Source: Linnemannia schmuckeri (lineage: Eukaryota > Mortierellomycota > Mortierellomycetes > Mortierellales > Mortierellaceae). From it: a DNA stretch of 64,000 bases. Under the pieces are notes generated by a model. It did no database searches and had not been told where the DNA came from. It worked only from the letters and a program-made list of their open reading frames with translations. Positions 11,298 through 24,178 of the stretch are shown piece by piece (position 1 is the first letter of the stretch; each line of letters opens with the position of its first letter). A program made the translations under genes and the position numbers. The DNA is taken from NCBI GenBank assembly GCA_029449235.1, contig JANATG010000004.1, positions 1,488,001-1,552,000 on the forward strand, read 5' to 3'.

Positions 11298-14200
11298 ATG
11301 TCTAAAGACGAACACAAGGAGCGACAGCGGGTCACCAAAGGTATCTACCTCGACTACATATATGCGGCTCCCCCGCCACCCGCATCATTGCTTCACTCGA
11401 AACAAACAACGAGAACCATCCAAGGCGGAAGAACTTGCTTGCTAATCAACATTTTATCATTGCTCATCCCCGACGTCTCTCCCACTGCTCTGTCCTAAAA
11501 CTCAATCCTACATAGCCTGCGATAACTGTAGAAAGTAAGTCGTTATTTTCTCTTCTACACATTTCGCATGCAGGACCTACCTGTTTACTGTAACTGACGC
11601 CGCAAGACGACCCATTGGTCCACACCCTGCGTCTAAAAACAAAAACAAAAAAGGGAAATCCGGAAGCTAACCTGTCCCTCGCTTCCTTCTTTCTTTTTCA
11701 TTTGCCACCCTGTATTCCAGAAAAAAGATCAAGTGCGGTATGTCGTCGAGTAGTGCAATTACCGCATCGTATGGCAGCAAGCACCTTACCAACAGCAGCA
11801 GCAGCCATGAGTGGACTTTTAATAAGTGAACCTTTGACCATTGACCCTTTTTTAGATGCGAAGGCCGATATGTGCTCCAGCTGCGAGCTGCTTCAGATTC
11901 CTTGTAAGTGCTTGTGTTCATCAATTGTATGCATCCAGTGCAGTCTCAAAAAGGTCACGTCTGTACTGCTTATACTTCTAGGCTCTAAACATCAATGGCC
12001 AATTGCCTCTCTTTAGGTCTGTATCTCGATCCTACCAAGAAACGTGGTCCACCCAAAGGCGCTGGACGTAAGTGTCACCTCAAGGCACAAGAAGCCTTTT
12101 TGGAAATCAAAGCTTGCGAAAGGCCTGCTCACCCAATGCCCTTTTATTTTTTGTTTTTTCGTTTCTTTAGGTCATATCAGTGCCATCGAAGATCGCCTAC
12201 ACCATATGGAGTCAATCGTTGTCGGTTTTGTAGAAGGAGAGCCAACTGGCGGTTCGGGCGATGAAAACGGATCCAGTCTTTTTTCAAGTTTATCTTCGAC
12301 GGGCTCGAAACCACGGCGGCGGAAATCTACAAAGGGCAGGCAGAGTTCAACTCAGGATGACGATTCAATGCAGGCTACCAGCGAACAGCAGCCTCTCCAA
12401 CATAAGCAACAAGTCCAAATGGAGCACCAACATCACCCTCCGCCTTTACAGGAATTTTCCCTGGAACATCAGCAGCAGCAACTTCAACCTCACTTTCAGG
12501 CAGAGAACGCGTTTCAGCCTCACCAAGTCGTACAATCTCAACATCCTTCTCACTTTGACTTGCAGCTGGACTCGAGTCAAAGTCCCAAAGCAATGTCTCA
12601 GACCCACACCGATGACATGCTGGATCCCAACCTCGCCGTCCCTCTTCACCAAGACCTGTTGAGGGACAGCGCCTTTCAAGCATTTGGAACCCCCTCTCCT
12701 GTTCTCAGTTCGAACCACTCCAACAGCGAATACCATGAACGCTCTCCAGGACTTGATACGCTACCGCAATTAGGAGTTCACACGCCCCCTAGCCATAACC
12801 ATGACCTGGACGAACTCGAGGAGGATATGGGACATCTGACATTGGACCACAAGGGACTCGAACGTTACGTCGGCAAATCCTCGCCCATGTTCTACAACCG
12901 CCGACACTGGGGCGGATACTCAATTCGGGAACGCGAGCAGCCCGCAGCCCAAAAATTTCTCGACAACCCTGACTTGCCTTCGCCAGAGCTTATGACCAAT
13001 CTGCTCAATCTCTATTTTACCTACGTTCATCCTTTCGCACCTGTATTTGTTTGGTCCAAGTTCCTCAAGCGTCTACAAACGAAGCAGTACAGCCCCTCAT
13101 TCTTGTTTTTGCTGAACAGTATCTTTGCCCTGGCAGCACGCTTCTCCGACGACCTCTCGCTCAGGACAGATCCCACCAAGCCTGAAACCGTCGGTGTTCG
13201 GTTTGTGGAGAAAGCCAAGGAAATTTTGGATACAATCTACGATGCGCCAGATATGTACTGTGTAGGAGCTCTGGTTTTGCTCTCATACCAGCAGATGGGA
13301 ACAGGAGGCGGATACCGTGCCTGGATGTTTATTGGACTCTCGATCCGCATGGCTCAGCATTTGGGCTTAAACAGAGACTGTATGAAACTCAACCCACACA
13401 TGCCAGTACTTGACCGGGAAGAGCGCAACCGCATCTGGTGGACTTGTTTTGTCGCCGACCGCCTCGTCTCAGCAACCTTTGGCAGGCCACAGGTACATAC
13501 CAGTTCGTATGGGCTTTGATGGCAATCGCACTATTAGTGGCAGATTAAGCTTCTTGACCCTTGGCACTAATGTTACCTTCTTGTTGCGTTGCTAATAGGG
13601 TATCAACGAGCATGATGTGGATGCTACATATCCCGAGGGTATTGACGAGGAGAATATACAGCTCGAGTACAGACTGGACGGTGCTACTGCGACCTTGTCA
13701 GGACCCTCTCCTCATTCTGAAAAGAATTTTGTCTACATGGCGTCGTTGACGAGAATCATGGGTCGAGTCATGGTCAGCTTGTACAGTCCTCTCTCCCGCG
13801 CAACGGCCATGTCGAGCTCACTGATGAATCCCGCCCCTCTGGAGCAACTGGACAAGGAGTTGACGGACTGGCTCTTGACTTTGCCGCCTCACTTGCAGTT
13901 CCGGTCTGTTCAGCAAGAGCCAGGCAACTTTGTTTGCACTCTTCACATGACATTCTACACAACGCTGATCTTGCTGCATCGACCATACAGCCACAAGTCA
14001 GCCTACAACAACCCCAGCGACTCTTCCATCTCTCTTTCAATCTGCACGTCGGCTGCCAACAACTGTATTGAGATGGCCAGTAACCTGATGCGGGCAGCGG
14101 ATGGAAATAGAGACGTTCCTCGTTTGAAGTGTCTCCTTCACAGTGCTGTCTTCAACTTCTTCACCGCAGGCCTTGTGCACATTACCAATTGCACCAGCAT

Positions 14201-15744
14201 GGATCCGGTCCTGGCTGCTTCAGCTAAACTGCGTACGGTGGAGACCTTGCGGTGCTTGTCCGTCATGGAGGATGTCTGGATCAGCAGCAAGTGGTGCGGA
14301 AACAACATCAAGAACCTTTTGAAGGCGCGTAATATCGAGCTGCCTTGCCCCGTTGAAGGTAATGTCTCAACGTTTTTCTTCTCGCTGTTGAATAGTCTTA
14401 TATAGGCCCCATCATTTTAACATTGTCATTTACGGCACCAAATGAATAGGCTTCAAGGTCACTGTGAGGAGTGGAGCAGACACCGCGTCAGCTATGAATG
14501 GTGTCAACCCAGCCCAGTTGGACCTTCTGCAGAGCAACATGGTTCCAAAGGAACAGTCGTTTGCGTTTGACGTTGACCAGATCATGGGGTACTATCAAGC
14601 ACCTGGCATTCGCCAAGCTGAACCCACAGGGCGAAACTCGAGACACTTTTCGCCTACACCGTACTTTAGCCCTGTGTCACCTCATCATGCCCAAAACCAA
14701 GTGCGATCCCATCCTGGGTTGACTCAGGGCCATGCGCCACTTCCCCGTCGACCAAGGCAGACCAAGAACACCTCACCTACACCTGGAAGCATCATGTCAT
14801 CATGCTCGATCGCTGGCACACTGTCCAACAATCCAGCGACGTCCATGTATACACCAGGTACCCCTGTCGATGCTGTGGTGCCGTCAGACTCGAACTTTTT
14901 CAGCTCGTCTATCATCGATCCTTTCGCAACTCCTGGTTCTGCCTCGGTTGTCGGCGGCCTTCCCACAATCTCACCAGAAACCGGAAACACCACTGGTAGC
15001 ATCACCTTGTATCATAATCCTTTTGCTGCGACCCTCTGGAACTCTCCGACTTCGATGGACAACGACGAGTGGACCATGTACATGCAGAATGGAGGATCGA
15101 ACGGTCAGTTGAGGAGCAACGATGGGTCCAGCACGAATCCTAGTGGTGCTAGCGGTGGAGGTGGAGCTGTTATAAAGTTGGAGAACGGTTTGCCGACAGT
15201 AGCGGAGAACAATCCACTGGTCATGAACCACAGTAATGCCAGCAATAGCAGCCAGATCCATGCCAGTCGCCTGCACCCACTGGCTCAGAGCATGACACGG
15301 AATGACCTCATGAACAGCGAGAGCGAAGCGAGTGGGAGTGATGCGGCGACATTGATCGACCAGCACCACTCGTCGCCGTCTGGATCGCTCACCCCCAACG
15401 GAACATTGATGAGCAATGGATATGCGTCACAGGGCGCGGTGTCGACTCCAGTTCCTCAGCAACACCCACCAACAGCCCTTCATCAACAGCAGCAACATCA
15501 TCATCAGCAGCAACAACAGCAACGGTCACTTCAACACGTAGCAGCTCATCATCAACATCAGCAGCAACATCAGCACCAACTTCAACAGCCACTCCTCTCC
15601 TCACAGTCGCCGGCCGAGTACGAGTATTTCCTGAGCAATGGCAATTCAGGAGCTGGTGCAAACCATCACCATCCGCGGCAGCAGCAACAACAACAACAGC
15701 AGCAGCCTCAAGCATCTATTGTTAGCCAGTCGTGGAGTAGTTGA
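11298..15744 (+). CDS. Zn2Cys6 transcription factor with fungal_trans domain
   Basis: Eight exons: 11298-11340, 11516-11534, 11721-11737, 11856-11903, 12017-12067, 12171-13492, 13599-14358 and 14450-15744. They give 1184 residues. The DNA-binding zinc cluster begins at residue 16 (CDNCRKKKIKC, then CSSC and a sixth Cys); the spacing CX2CX6CX6CX2CX6C is canonical. It is followed by KKRGPPKG and a short helix (HISAIEDRLHHMESIV) suited to dimerisation. Five exons, two of only 19 and 17 nt, encode the cluster. Residues about 328-560 match the fungal_trans regulatory domain (YFTYVHPFAPVF, RAWMFIGLSIRMAQHLGL, RNRIWWTCFVADRL). Residues 95-220 and the C-terminal 150 are Gln/His rich and probably activation or condensate-prone regions. 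A nuclear regulator; the target genes cannot be inferred. It converges with the R3H gene 204 nt away. Confidence 0.93.
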
Positions 15745-15815
15745 CTTTAGCATCATGTACTTTATTTTTTTCAAGAAAAATGATAATACAATTCTTTTTT
15801 GCATAAAAAAAATGA

Positions 15816-15818
<3 letters not shown>

Positions 15819-15846
<28 letters not shown>
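15819..15846 (+). repeat. Run of 28 A
   Basis: Long A tract 75 nt after the stop codon of the Zn2Cys6 factor, in the 204-nt gap shared with the convergent R3H-SUZ gene. It follows TTTATTTTTT and AATACA-like sequence, so it may sit near the polyadenylation site. Confidence 0.85.
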
Positions 15847-15948
15847 TAATGATGAAATGTATGATGATGACAGAACTTACAGAGATCAATAAGAATAAGA
15901 AATATGTATGTTTGTATGTACTGATATGTTCCCAGGAAATTGTATGTA

Positions 15949-18900
15949 CTAGTGCTTGTGGCGATCCCGGGATTTGCTACCGCTTCCGCATGCAGGAGTG
16001 CTAGTGGTGGCGTATGGATCGTAGAGTTCGGTGGATTTAGGCGGCCTGCGCTCTACATCGTAGACCATGATTGGAACATCTTCGCGACTTTTCATTGTGT
16101 CCTGTTGAGGTTGTTGTTGTTGCCGGTGGTTATGGCTGTGACTATGGCTATGATTATGACTGTGGTTGTGGTGGCGGCTATGAGAAGATGCTCCCCGTTC
16201 TTCTTGTCGTCCTTCGCTGCCTCCATGCGAGTGCCTTTTTGTAGAAGAAGAGGAAGTCGAGGACGAGGACGAGGACGAGGAGGAAGATGAGGAAGGTGCG
16301 AAGGAGTGAGGATGATCAATTGATCTGAGACTCAGCTTTTGTTGCTGGTGTTGTTGTGCTTGCTCTGCTTGTTGCTGTTGTCCGCGTTGCTGCTGCCGAG
16401 AATTGGATGCGCCTCCCTGTTGATGCTGCTGCTGCTGTTGCCTTTGTTCTCCTTGCTCTTGTCCTAGTCCCTGACCCTGTCCCTGACTTTGACCTTGACC
16501 TGGGGAATGACGATGCAGTCGCTGCTGAGCCTGCCGTGTCATTTGCTGTGGGAGCGAGATCCCCTGGCGGTAGGGTCTGTAACCATTCGAGGACGGGTAC
16601 GGCCGCACCGAGACTTGAAACAGTCCTGGGGGTGGTGGAGGTGTATCACGAAGTGTTGTGAGGTTTGACTCCATGGCCACTCCAGTCCCGGCAGGAGAGG
16701 TATTCAAGTGCGAATATGCTGGTTGCATTTCTGGGCGAGGGATACAGTCAAGCCAACGTGGATCCTGGAAACCAGTAATGCTACCTCCAGCGCCTCTGTT
16801 GTGTTGGTGGTGATGTTGAGAGGAAGCGTGGTGGGGGGTGCAACAGTGAGACTGGTGCGATTGTTGTTGATGCTGAGGATGATGAGACTGAGGGGACTGA
16901 TAGTGCTGGTTGTAATGCGGTTGACGGTGCTGGTGTTGTAACTGTGGGTCGAACCTTGTGCACACATGTCCGTGTCCATGCAGAACGGGGTGCTGGTATC
17001 CAGAGTGGTGTTGGTACTGATGCTGATGCTGAGGTTGATGCTGATGCGGATGGTGGTGTGCGGGATGTTGTGTATGGGTCGGATGCTGGTGTGGATGCTG
17101 CTGGTGTTGTGGATACTGCTGCTGGTTACATGGGCTATACGGTCGTTGTTGCTGCTGATGCTGATGCTGGTGCCTTGGAAGTGTCGAGACAGCAGGGTAT
17201 CCACCATGACCTAACGAAGGATGTCGTATGGAAGAGGGACCCTGCTGAGAGGATCCGTGGTTGTTCTGGCAAGAGCATCCCACAGAGTGGTGGCAATGAT
17301 ATGATTCATGGGGCTGGTGATGGTGATGATGGCATGCACACGTCCTTCGCTGAATGTTGTTGCTAATATGCTGGGATGCAGTCGCGATATCGAGGCCTCC
17401 TAGTCCATGGTCTGTACCACATTCACAATACACCATGCCACTCCTTGCGCCACCACGATAGTCGTACATTCCAGAGGAACTATGAGGCATGGAGTGAGAT
17501 CCGCTCATCATCCATGATCCGACAAAATCGCTCCGGGCACTGATATCCGCCATAGTCGTCCCTGAAGACGAGGACGACGAAGAGATGGTCGAACTTGTGC
17601 TGGTGCGTCGAGTAATATCGCTCCTGGCCTTGTTATGCCTCTGTCCTTGATTGTGCCCCTGACTGAGGTCCAGCTTCGAGAGCGAATCAACTGTACTGAT
17701 ACATGTTCTTACGGTTGAAGATGTCCATGATGTAGCTGAAGACGACCGACGTGGTTCCTCCTTGAGAATTGACGAAACGCCCTGACACGGCTGCTCATTC
17801 TCCTCGTGGTCGTTCTCCTTTTCCCGTTCACCTTCATCTCCCGTGTCAAAAATTCTCGCCCGAGCTTTCGCATACGCCGCCTCTCTCTGTTCCAAAGTGC
17901 CGCCGGTCCCTCTTCGATGAGTACTCCCACTCCCAGTCAACTGCCCTCCTGGCTCTTGCCAGGGTGAAGACTTTGTTGGTGCCGATGATGCTGCTCCTGG
18001 AATGGTAGGGGCGGTCGTCGTAGGCTCCCGAGCTTCACAGGCACTAACTGGGCGGGGTGGAGCTCGTCTCAAGACCTTGAACGATCTGACGGGGACATCT
18101 TCTTCCTCCTCCACTAGTTCTTGGAACCGAAGTGCTGGGCTTAGGAATATGAAACAAAACGCGAAAAATGACTTCATCAGTTGAACTGATCGTTCCTTAA
18201 ATCGAGCGACGGAAACTCAATTGCTTAGAAAAATAACGCATGGATGAATACAAGTTAAAAAAAATGATAGTAAGTGACCATGTCGAAGAACTTACATGGC
18301 GGTGTGTTCGGTCTTGGAGAGCACAATCTTCTTTTGAGCAGCGTCAACAGTACGTGCTAACCGGTAGTAGATGGCCGACCGGTGAATCATCATCCGGAAA
18401 TACGAATTGAGCCATGGAAACTCTAGTATCTTCTTGCTACAAAGACACAACAACAATAAAAGAGAGCAACGAACGAAAAGGAGGTGCGAGTGAGTGAAAA
18501 AGGAGGAACGGCAACAAAATTGACGAAAGGTAGGCAACAAAATGAGTCATAAAGAGCCATCCACCAAACAATTGTTTCTGTCCCTCCCCCTTCATTGCAA
18601 TATGCAACCCCTTCTTTCCTTACTTCGCAGTTGCAACTTGGAATTCAGCCCATCCACAGGGCACGGGATTATAAACCAATGTCCAAACACCCAATTGATC
18701 AACTCTTTCTTTTTGTTTTGTCCTGTGTTACCTTGGATCCTCGATAAAGTTACAATACTCTCGTTCCAACTTGAGCAAGAACAATCGATCCTGTCGATTC
18801 TGCAGAGCAGTCAACAGAACTTCGTCCAGTGAACCTTCAACAAACGTCGATGAAGTCGAGGTTGACAGTGAAGATGGTGAAGATGGTGAAGAAGGTGAAA

Positions 18901-20077
18901 TGGGGCAAGGTGCTAGTGTCGATGTACCAGGGGCTGCTTGTTTTTGATGTTGTTGCTCAAGGGTGGTTTTGTCTTGACTGAGTTGAAGAGAATTTTGTTT
19001 GAAGGTACGGCACAGTAGTGAAAAGGAAGGAGAAGGGGAGGAGGAAGAAGGAGAGGAGGAGGGCTGTGCTGGAATCTCCTTTTCGTCCTCTGTTGACTTT
19101 GACCGGGCTGTGTCATCGTCAACAGCAATGTCAGTCATAAAATCACTTGAGAACGAAATCAAAGGCAAAGAGGCACCAGAAACAGCGGCGTGAGTCTTGT
19201 CAACCGCTGCCGCCATCGTCGCAGCTAATCTTTTGCCTTTTGTTGTTTTCCCCGTTGTCGATGTGTCAATATCAGATCCCACAGAAAAATCTTCGTCTCC
19301 CAAAGAAGCTGTTGTTGCTTCTATTGCGGCGGCGGCGGTGGCAACGGAGTTAACTGTAGCATCGATCGAAACGGTTGTCATGGCGGTGGTCATGGTTGCG
19401 GCGGAGCCTGAAATGCCGAGAGGGAGGAACGGATAATGATGGATCGCCGTCAACTCGGATGTGACGCTGTCTTTTGATAACTCCTGCCCTTGGCCTTGTC
19501 CTTGTCCTTGTCGTTGCTGTTGGCTGTCTTGTTGTTCCTCATGCATGCCCTCCTTGTCGGTCTGGTCGGGCTACAGCAATGAACAAACAACGCACGAGAG
19601 TGGGCGGGCCCAACGATTATTAATAGGGCAAAAAAGGTGGCACTACAAGCGCAAAGGTAGAGATGCGCGTGTGAGGGTGTCATTGTCTCCCCTTTTTTTT
19701 CACTTCCTGGCATTAAAAAAATACAAAAATAAGGACGCTAGTCCATGTGTTCTTTGCGATCTGTCGCCTCTTCCCCTCCATCCTCTCTTCTCCTTTGCCG
19801 TCCCTACCGAATAAAAAGAAAGATGGGTGCCGTGCGCAAACCGAGAGAGAGAGGGAAGAAAGGAAAGGAAAGGGATGGCGTGTGTGAGAGAGCGGGCGAG
19901 AGGTTGTGGCATCAATTGAGAAAATGGAAGGGAGGGAAGAAGGTATTAAAGCGAAGGTGGGGAAGCTAGGGACAGTATTTGTAATAGTACCTGAACCTGC
20001 GCCTGCGCCCCTGTCGTATTGTTGCTGTTGCGGCCTTGGCTGTTGCCGTTGTTGTTGCCGTTTTGGATAAAAGACAT
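15949..20077 (-). CDS. R3H-SUZ domain RNA/ssDNA-binding protein
   Basis: Four exons in transcript order: 20077-19991, 19570-18732, 18436-18296, 18139-15949, joining in frame to 1085 residues. Residues about 280-350 form an R3H domain: the lead helix RLFLLKLEREYCNFIEDP, then FPWLNSYFRMMIHRSAIYY with the signature Arg323-x3-His327. A SUZ motif follows directly (IPALRFQEL, VPVRSFKVLRR, about 357-385). This pairing is known from RNA-binding regulators such as R3HDM1/2 and Encore, which act on mRNA or single-stranded nucleic acid. The remaining 700 residues are low complexity: long His/Gln blocks, an alternating His-Ser/His-Asn stretch and poly-Ser near the C-terminus. An N-terminal methionine at 18177 with a hydrophobic run would look like a signal peptide, but it lies in intron 3. 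Function in this fungus is inferred from the domains only. Confidence 0.88.
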
Positions 20078-21782
20078 GGGTTGGTCGTATGTGTAGGAGA
20101 AATAGAACTGGGGAGAGGAAAAAGAGATGTAAGTCGAGAGTAAGAAGGAAAGGAAAAGGAAGAGGAAGAGGAAGAGGAAGAAGAAGTGAAAAGAAAGTAT
20201 CGCGGTCTTGAACAGCAACCCTTGTATGAATTGTATGACTGTGGGGTAGGAGCAAGTAGCAAAGGCGACAAAAGGATTTAAGGGTCAATCGGGTACAAGT
20301 ACAGCAGAAGTACAAGAGAAAATGGCGAGGATGCTATTTTCGGAGGCGTGAGATTGGAAGAAAGAGCGAGGCAAGTGTCAAGACGGGTAGTAGTGGTTGT
20401 AGGAGAAGCCTTGTTGTAGTCGTTTGCATGGGCTTTGAAATGAGTGGCCGACTTTGGTTCCTGGAATGAGCAAGAGGCGCAGAAATAAAGGATGAAAGGG
20501 TGGAGAGTGGGTGAGGAGGGCCACTCTGAAAAGGTCAATCAATGAGAGAGGCGTTTGAAATGGAGAGGAATCCCCGTGTAGCAGTCCATTCCCTGGGAAA
20601 GCAATAAAAGACTAGCGTTAAATGAGTGTCAGAAGAAGACTAAGTAAGTGGAAAAAGAAGAAACGAAAGACAAAAGAGTTTGGAGCGCTTGTTTAAATGG
20701 TGCTAGCCTGACTTTCGAGGTTGTAGGACCGTGTAAAGAAAAGAGATGGAAAAAGTGCAATTGAATTTTCCTTTTCCCTCTCAGGGTCTGCTCGTCCCTT
20801 TAAATATGTGCTTCTTTGTGTCTCCGCCCACGCCACTCCACTCCACTCCACGCGGGCCGATGTCCCATACCCTGGACAGATGGGTGTATGCCATACGATC
20901 CAAGCTAACAAGCAGTCCCATTCATGCTCATTTCGCCCAGTCATTTTTTATTCTTCTGCTTTCCATTTCATTCTTCCGTAGCGCAACGCCCAATCCAATT
21001 GTTACAGCAGCTACAAGCTCATAGCCTAAAAAATAAAAAAATAAAAAAATTGGGTCCACAGGTCCGCTCAAATGTTAATTGCTCGATTCCTCCAGCTTAA
21101 ACAGTCTCTCAAACCCCTTTTCTTGGAGCTGGGGTTCAAGGAAGGTTTTTTTATTCCTCCCCTTTTATTCGATCGGGTTCCATCTTCTTCCTCATGTCAT
21201 GTCACGTCGTGATAGGACGGACTGTGGTGAATCCGTTATCTCTTTGTTATTATTTTTTCGTCGCACAGTCTTCCGCCCAGTCTCCATTTCGAGTAGAGAA
21301 ACTGCCTTGCCATTAGGGAGAGGAAAAACGATAAACTTTACGCCTCGTTTTTGACAGGGTTCATCCTTACCCAATCATTCAAACATGACAATCTTCTCCT
21401 GTTCCCATGTCGGATGCCACAAAACATTTTCAAGTGAAAAGTGAAACACCACGCGAGAATATGTCTTGGATTGGACTGGTTAGGATAATGAATGATAACC
21501 TTTTTTGTTTTATTTTCTTGATCAACAAATGATGGAAATGAAAAAAGAACAGGAACAGAGAAGCTTTATGACAGTAATAAAAGTGAAAAAAGAGCTGTGT
21601 GCGATGGATGCTTGGGTGTGTAGGGTTTGGAAAAGGCGCCAGCCTCTTTCCGGCATTAAAGTGTACATATTGAATAAGAATGAAAGGAAAAAGAAAGAAA
21701 ACACATACAATAACAATTTTTGAAAAAAGCAAAAAAAAACAATAAAGATAAGAAAAAGTAAAAAGAATTCAAAAGGAGCAGC
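20078..21782. other. Leader of the R3H gene and 3' region of the Con7-like gene
   Basis: On the minus strand a TATTTAAA-like element at about 20799-20806 is followed by pyrimidine-rich sequence leading to the R3H gene start at 20077, so a leader of about 700 nt is likely. The part from 21000 to 21782 is A/T-rich 3' flank of the Con7-like gene. No coding sequence was recognised; frames of 80-200 codons here translate simple pyrimidine tracts. Confidence 0.45.
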
Positions 21783-23810
21783 TTAGAATCCCATGGGGTG
21801 GTGATGGTGCTGATGAGGATGGGGGTGCTGGAGCTGTCCTTGAGCGTGGTGATGCTGGTGCTGGTGGTGGTGGGTTTGCTGGTATTGGTTGGGATGCTCA
21901 TGAGGGTGAGGGAGCTGGTGGGGCTGATGCTGCTGCTGATGCTGCTGGTGCTGCTGAGACATGGCCTGCATGGCTAGTGTGTGAGGGTGAAGGTTACTCA
22001 TCACTGGATCGCAGATCTGCAACTGGCCCCCTTGGTTGTGTTGGCTTTGAAAGGCAGCTGCCTGTTTGGCTGCCTCTTCCTCGGCCTTCTTCTGGCGTCT
22101 CCAGGCCTTGCGGAGTTCCTTGAATTCTGATTATAAAGAAAAGTAGGAGCACGAGAAAAAAAAATATGAGTAAAAAGGGCCAGAAAAATGATTCAAGAAA
22201 AAAAAACGCAACAAAGTTAAAAAACGAGAGCGAAAACGTACCAGCTGGGTTGCGTTTTGGTCCGTGCTTTTGCATGGTGACATGTGCGTTCAGATGGTTC
22301 AGGGTTCCATAGCTCTTTTCGCAGTCAGCCCAGTTGCAGACATACAAACGCTCAATCTCGTCGAATCGGCGGCGAGGTCTCTTTTTAGAATTCACCCCTG
22401 AGATTGGAACAAAGGAGTAGATTTTGTTTCCTCCCTGGCCATTATCAACACCGTCAAGGCCTGCCTCGGGAAACCATCCAGCTCCCTGTGGTTGATGCTG
22501 AGCTCCAGCAACCTGCTGAAGGGGAGGAGGATAAGATCCATTGTGGGGTGACATCTGCGCGGGGTGGGGCTGCGAGGAAGACTGGAGGGTCATGGCGTCC
22601 ATATATCCAATCAAAGGAGAGGAACGGACCATTCCATGGACTGGAACTGCGTTGGCACTGACCACGCTAGTGTGAGTAAACGGACTACCAATCAAAGGGC
22701 TGGATCCAGAGTTCTCGGGGCTGGTCAGGCTGTTCATCAGCAATCCAGAGCTCGTATCGATCGAAGGCACAAAGGGGTAGGTGACGCGCCGACTGTAGGC
22801 CTGATTGACAGGAACATTTGAGCCCACGGCTGGAGCACCGGGCAAGGGAATTTGAGGATAGTAGCTGGAGGAAGAGATCGCGCCATCGATATTTGTAGTA
22901 GAAGGCTGAGGCCGCGCGCGAGGTGAGCCATGGTCAATCCTCTGCAATGTTTCGGTCAATGGAGGAAGGTGATGATGTGTGGCCGAATCCAAGGAGCCGT
23001 GACGCCCATGTGAGTCTTGAAGTTCAGGCTGTACTGGAGAATGGGAGAGATCTAAGGCGGGTTGATGGGTGCTGTCGGAAAGTTGAGCAGGGTAGTCGGT
23101 TCTGGTGCGCGAGTCTGGGGGTGAGTGTGGGTATGCGTGGTGCTTTTGTTGACCAATCATTAATGATGGTCGACGGTGAATGACAGGCTGAACACTAGAT
23201 GCATAAGGGTGGTGGCTCCCTGCATATGTTCCTTGTGCCATGTACTGAGTAGTATTGAATTGAGTTGGCAGCGACTTTGCCTGGCCGAATTCAGACGCTG
23301 CATAGTAGGTTGACGGATATACTGGCTGTGGTGGTGCCTGTGATTGCGATGGAACCATTGCGTCAACTATAGATTGACGGGAAAACGAGATTCAAGTTGG
23401 TTAATATCAGTTAATATGAATAACAGCCTTTCAATTCGCCATGTGAAATCAATTGTGCGCTGTGTTTTACCAATTGGTTTGATTTCGGGCTGCTCTAAAT
23501 TCTCGACTTGGCCAGCAATGTCGATGTAGTTGGTGGTAGTAGTGGTGGCGGTGTCTGGCTCCGTCTTGGGCACTATTGTGTCAATGGCTGACAGTGTGGT
23601 TGTTGTTGTGGTGGTGGAGGATGAGGATGTAGGTCCTGACTTCCAGTCAGAGAAGGTGGATTGGGATGATGAAGGTGGAGAGGAGAACGAGGTGTAATCG
23701 GTGGTTGTCTGGGGTTGAGATGTTGTTGTGCCGAGGTGTGTTTTCATGTCTGTGAAGAAGGGAAAGGACGTGGTAGGTTCGATTTGCAAAGGACTGCAGA
23801 CGGAGAGCAT
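21783..23810 (-). CDS. Con7-like C2H2 zinc-finger transcription factor
   Basis: Three exons in transcript order: 23810-23471, 23366-22242, 22126-21783, giving 602 residues. A single C2H2 finger sits at residues 457-481 (Cys457, Cys462, His475, His481; CX4CX12HX5H). Its flanks are diagnostic: KKRPRRRFDEIERLY before it, GTLNHLNAHVTMQKH inside it and RNPAEFKELRKAWRRQKKA after it. This arrangement matches the fungal Con7 family, studied in plant-pathogenic ascomycetes as a regulator of conidium and infection-structure morphology; its role here is unknown. The N-terminal 440 residues are Ser/Pro/Thr/Gln rich and disordered. The last 75 residues are mostly His, Gln and Pro and end HHHHPMGF. The start at 23810 is the first ATG of the open exon; an internal Met 22 codons on is a possible alternative. 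An upstream non-coding exon is likely. Confidence 0.82.
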
Positions 23811-24155
23811 CGAGGGGTTACAATATGAATCGAGTGTTTGATTTGAAGGGAGACGATGAAATGACTCCGCAAAGGTTCAAACGGTGGAGTTCTATTTAAT
23901 ACAACATTATTTGAGCAGGCAGAGACATTGGTATTAGTAAGTGAGAAAAAAAAAGATACATTGCACAATTGCACATGGGTGAAAAATAGAATATTGCGCC
24001 GTTGTGCCAGCGTGGCGTAGATTCCCCTAGGTGGGTCTATAGCTAGACAGGGTGGAGATAGTTCCACTTCAATTGCTACTGCATCTTCATAGTAACACCC
24101 CATTCAAATCAGGTGACAATGGAGATATAGACCCAAGCCATGTATGTATCTTTTT

Positions 24156-24178
24156 GTTGTTGTTGTTGTTGTTGTTGA
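24156..24178 (+). repeat. (GTT)n microsatellite
   Basis: About seven uninterrupted GTT units in the region upstream of the Con7-like gene. Confidence 0.8.

Noticed and set aside
18140..18177. Apparent signal peptide at the start of a 742-codon minus-strand frame (15949-18177)
   Set aside because: These codons lie in intron 3 of the R3H-SUZ gene. The acceptor at 18140 joins the frame to the R3H exon and restores the conserved SUZ start, so the hydrophobic run is intronic.
19713..20315. 200-codon minus-strand frame overlapping the first exon of the R3H gene
   Set aside because: The competing frame (start 20077) joins in phase to the R3H exons. This one reads pyrimidine leader and a Gln/Arg run.
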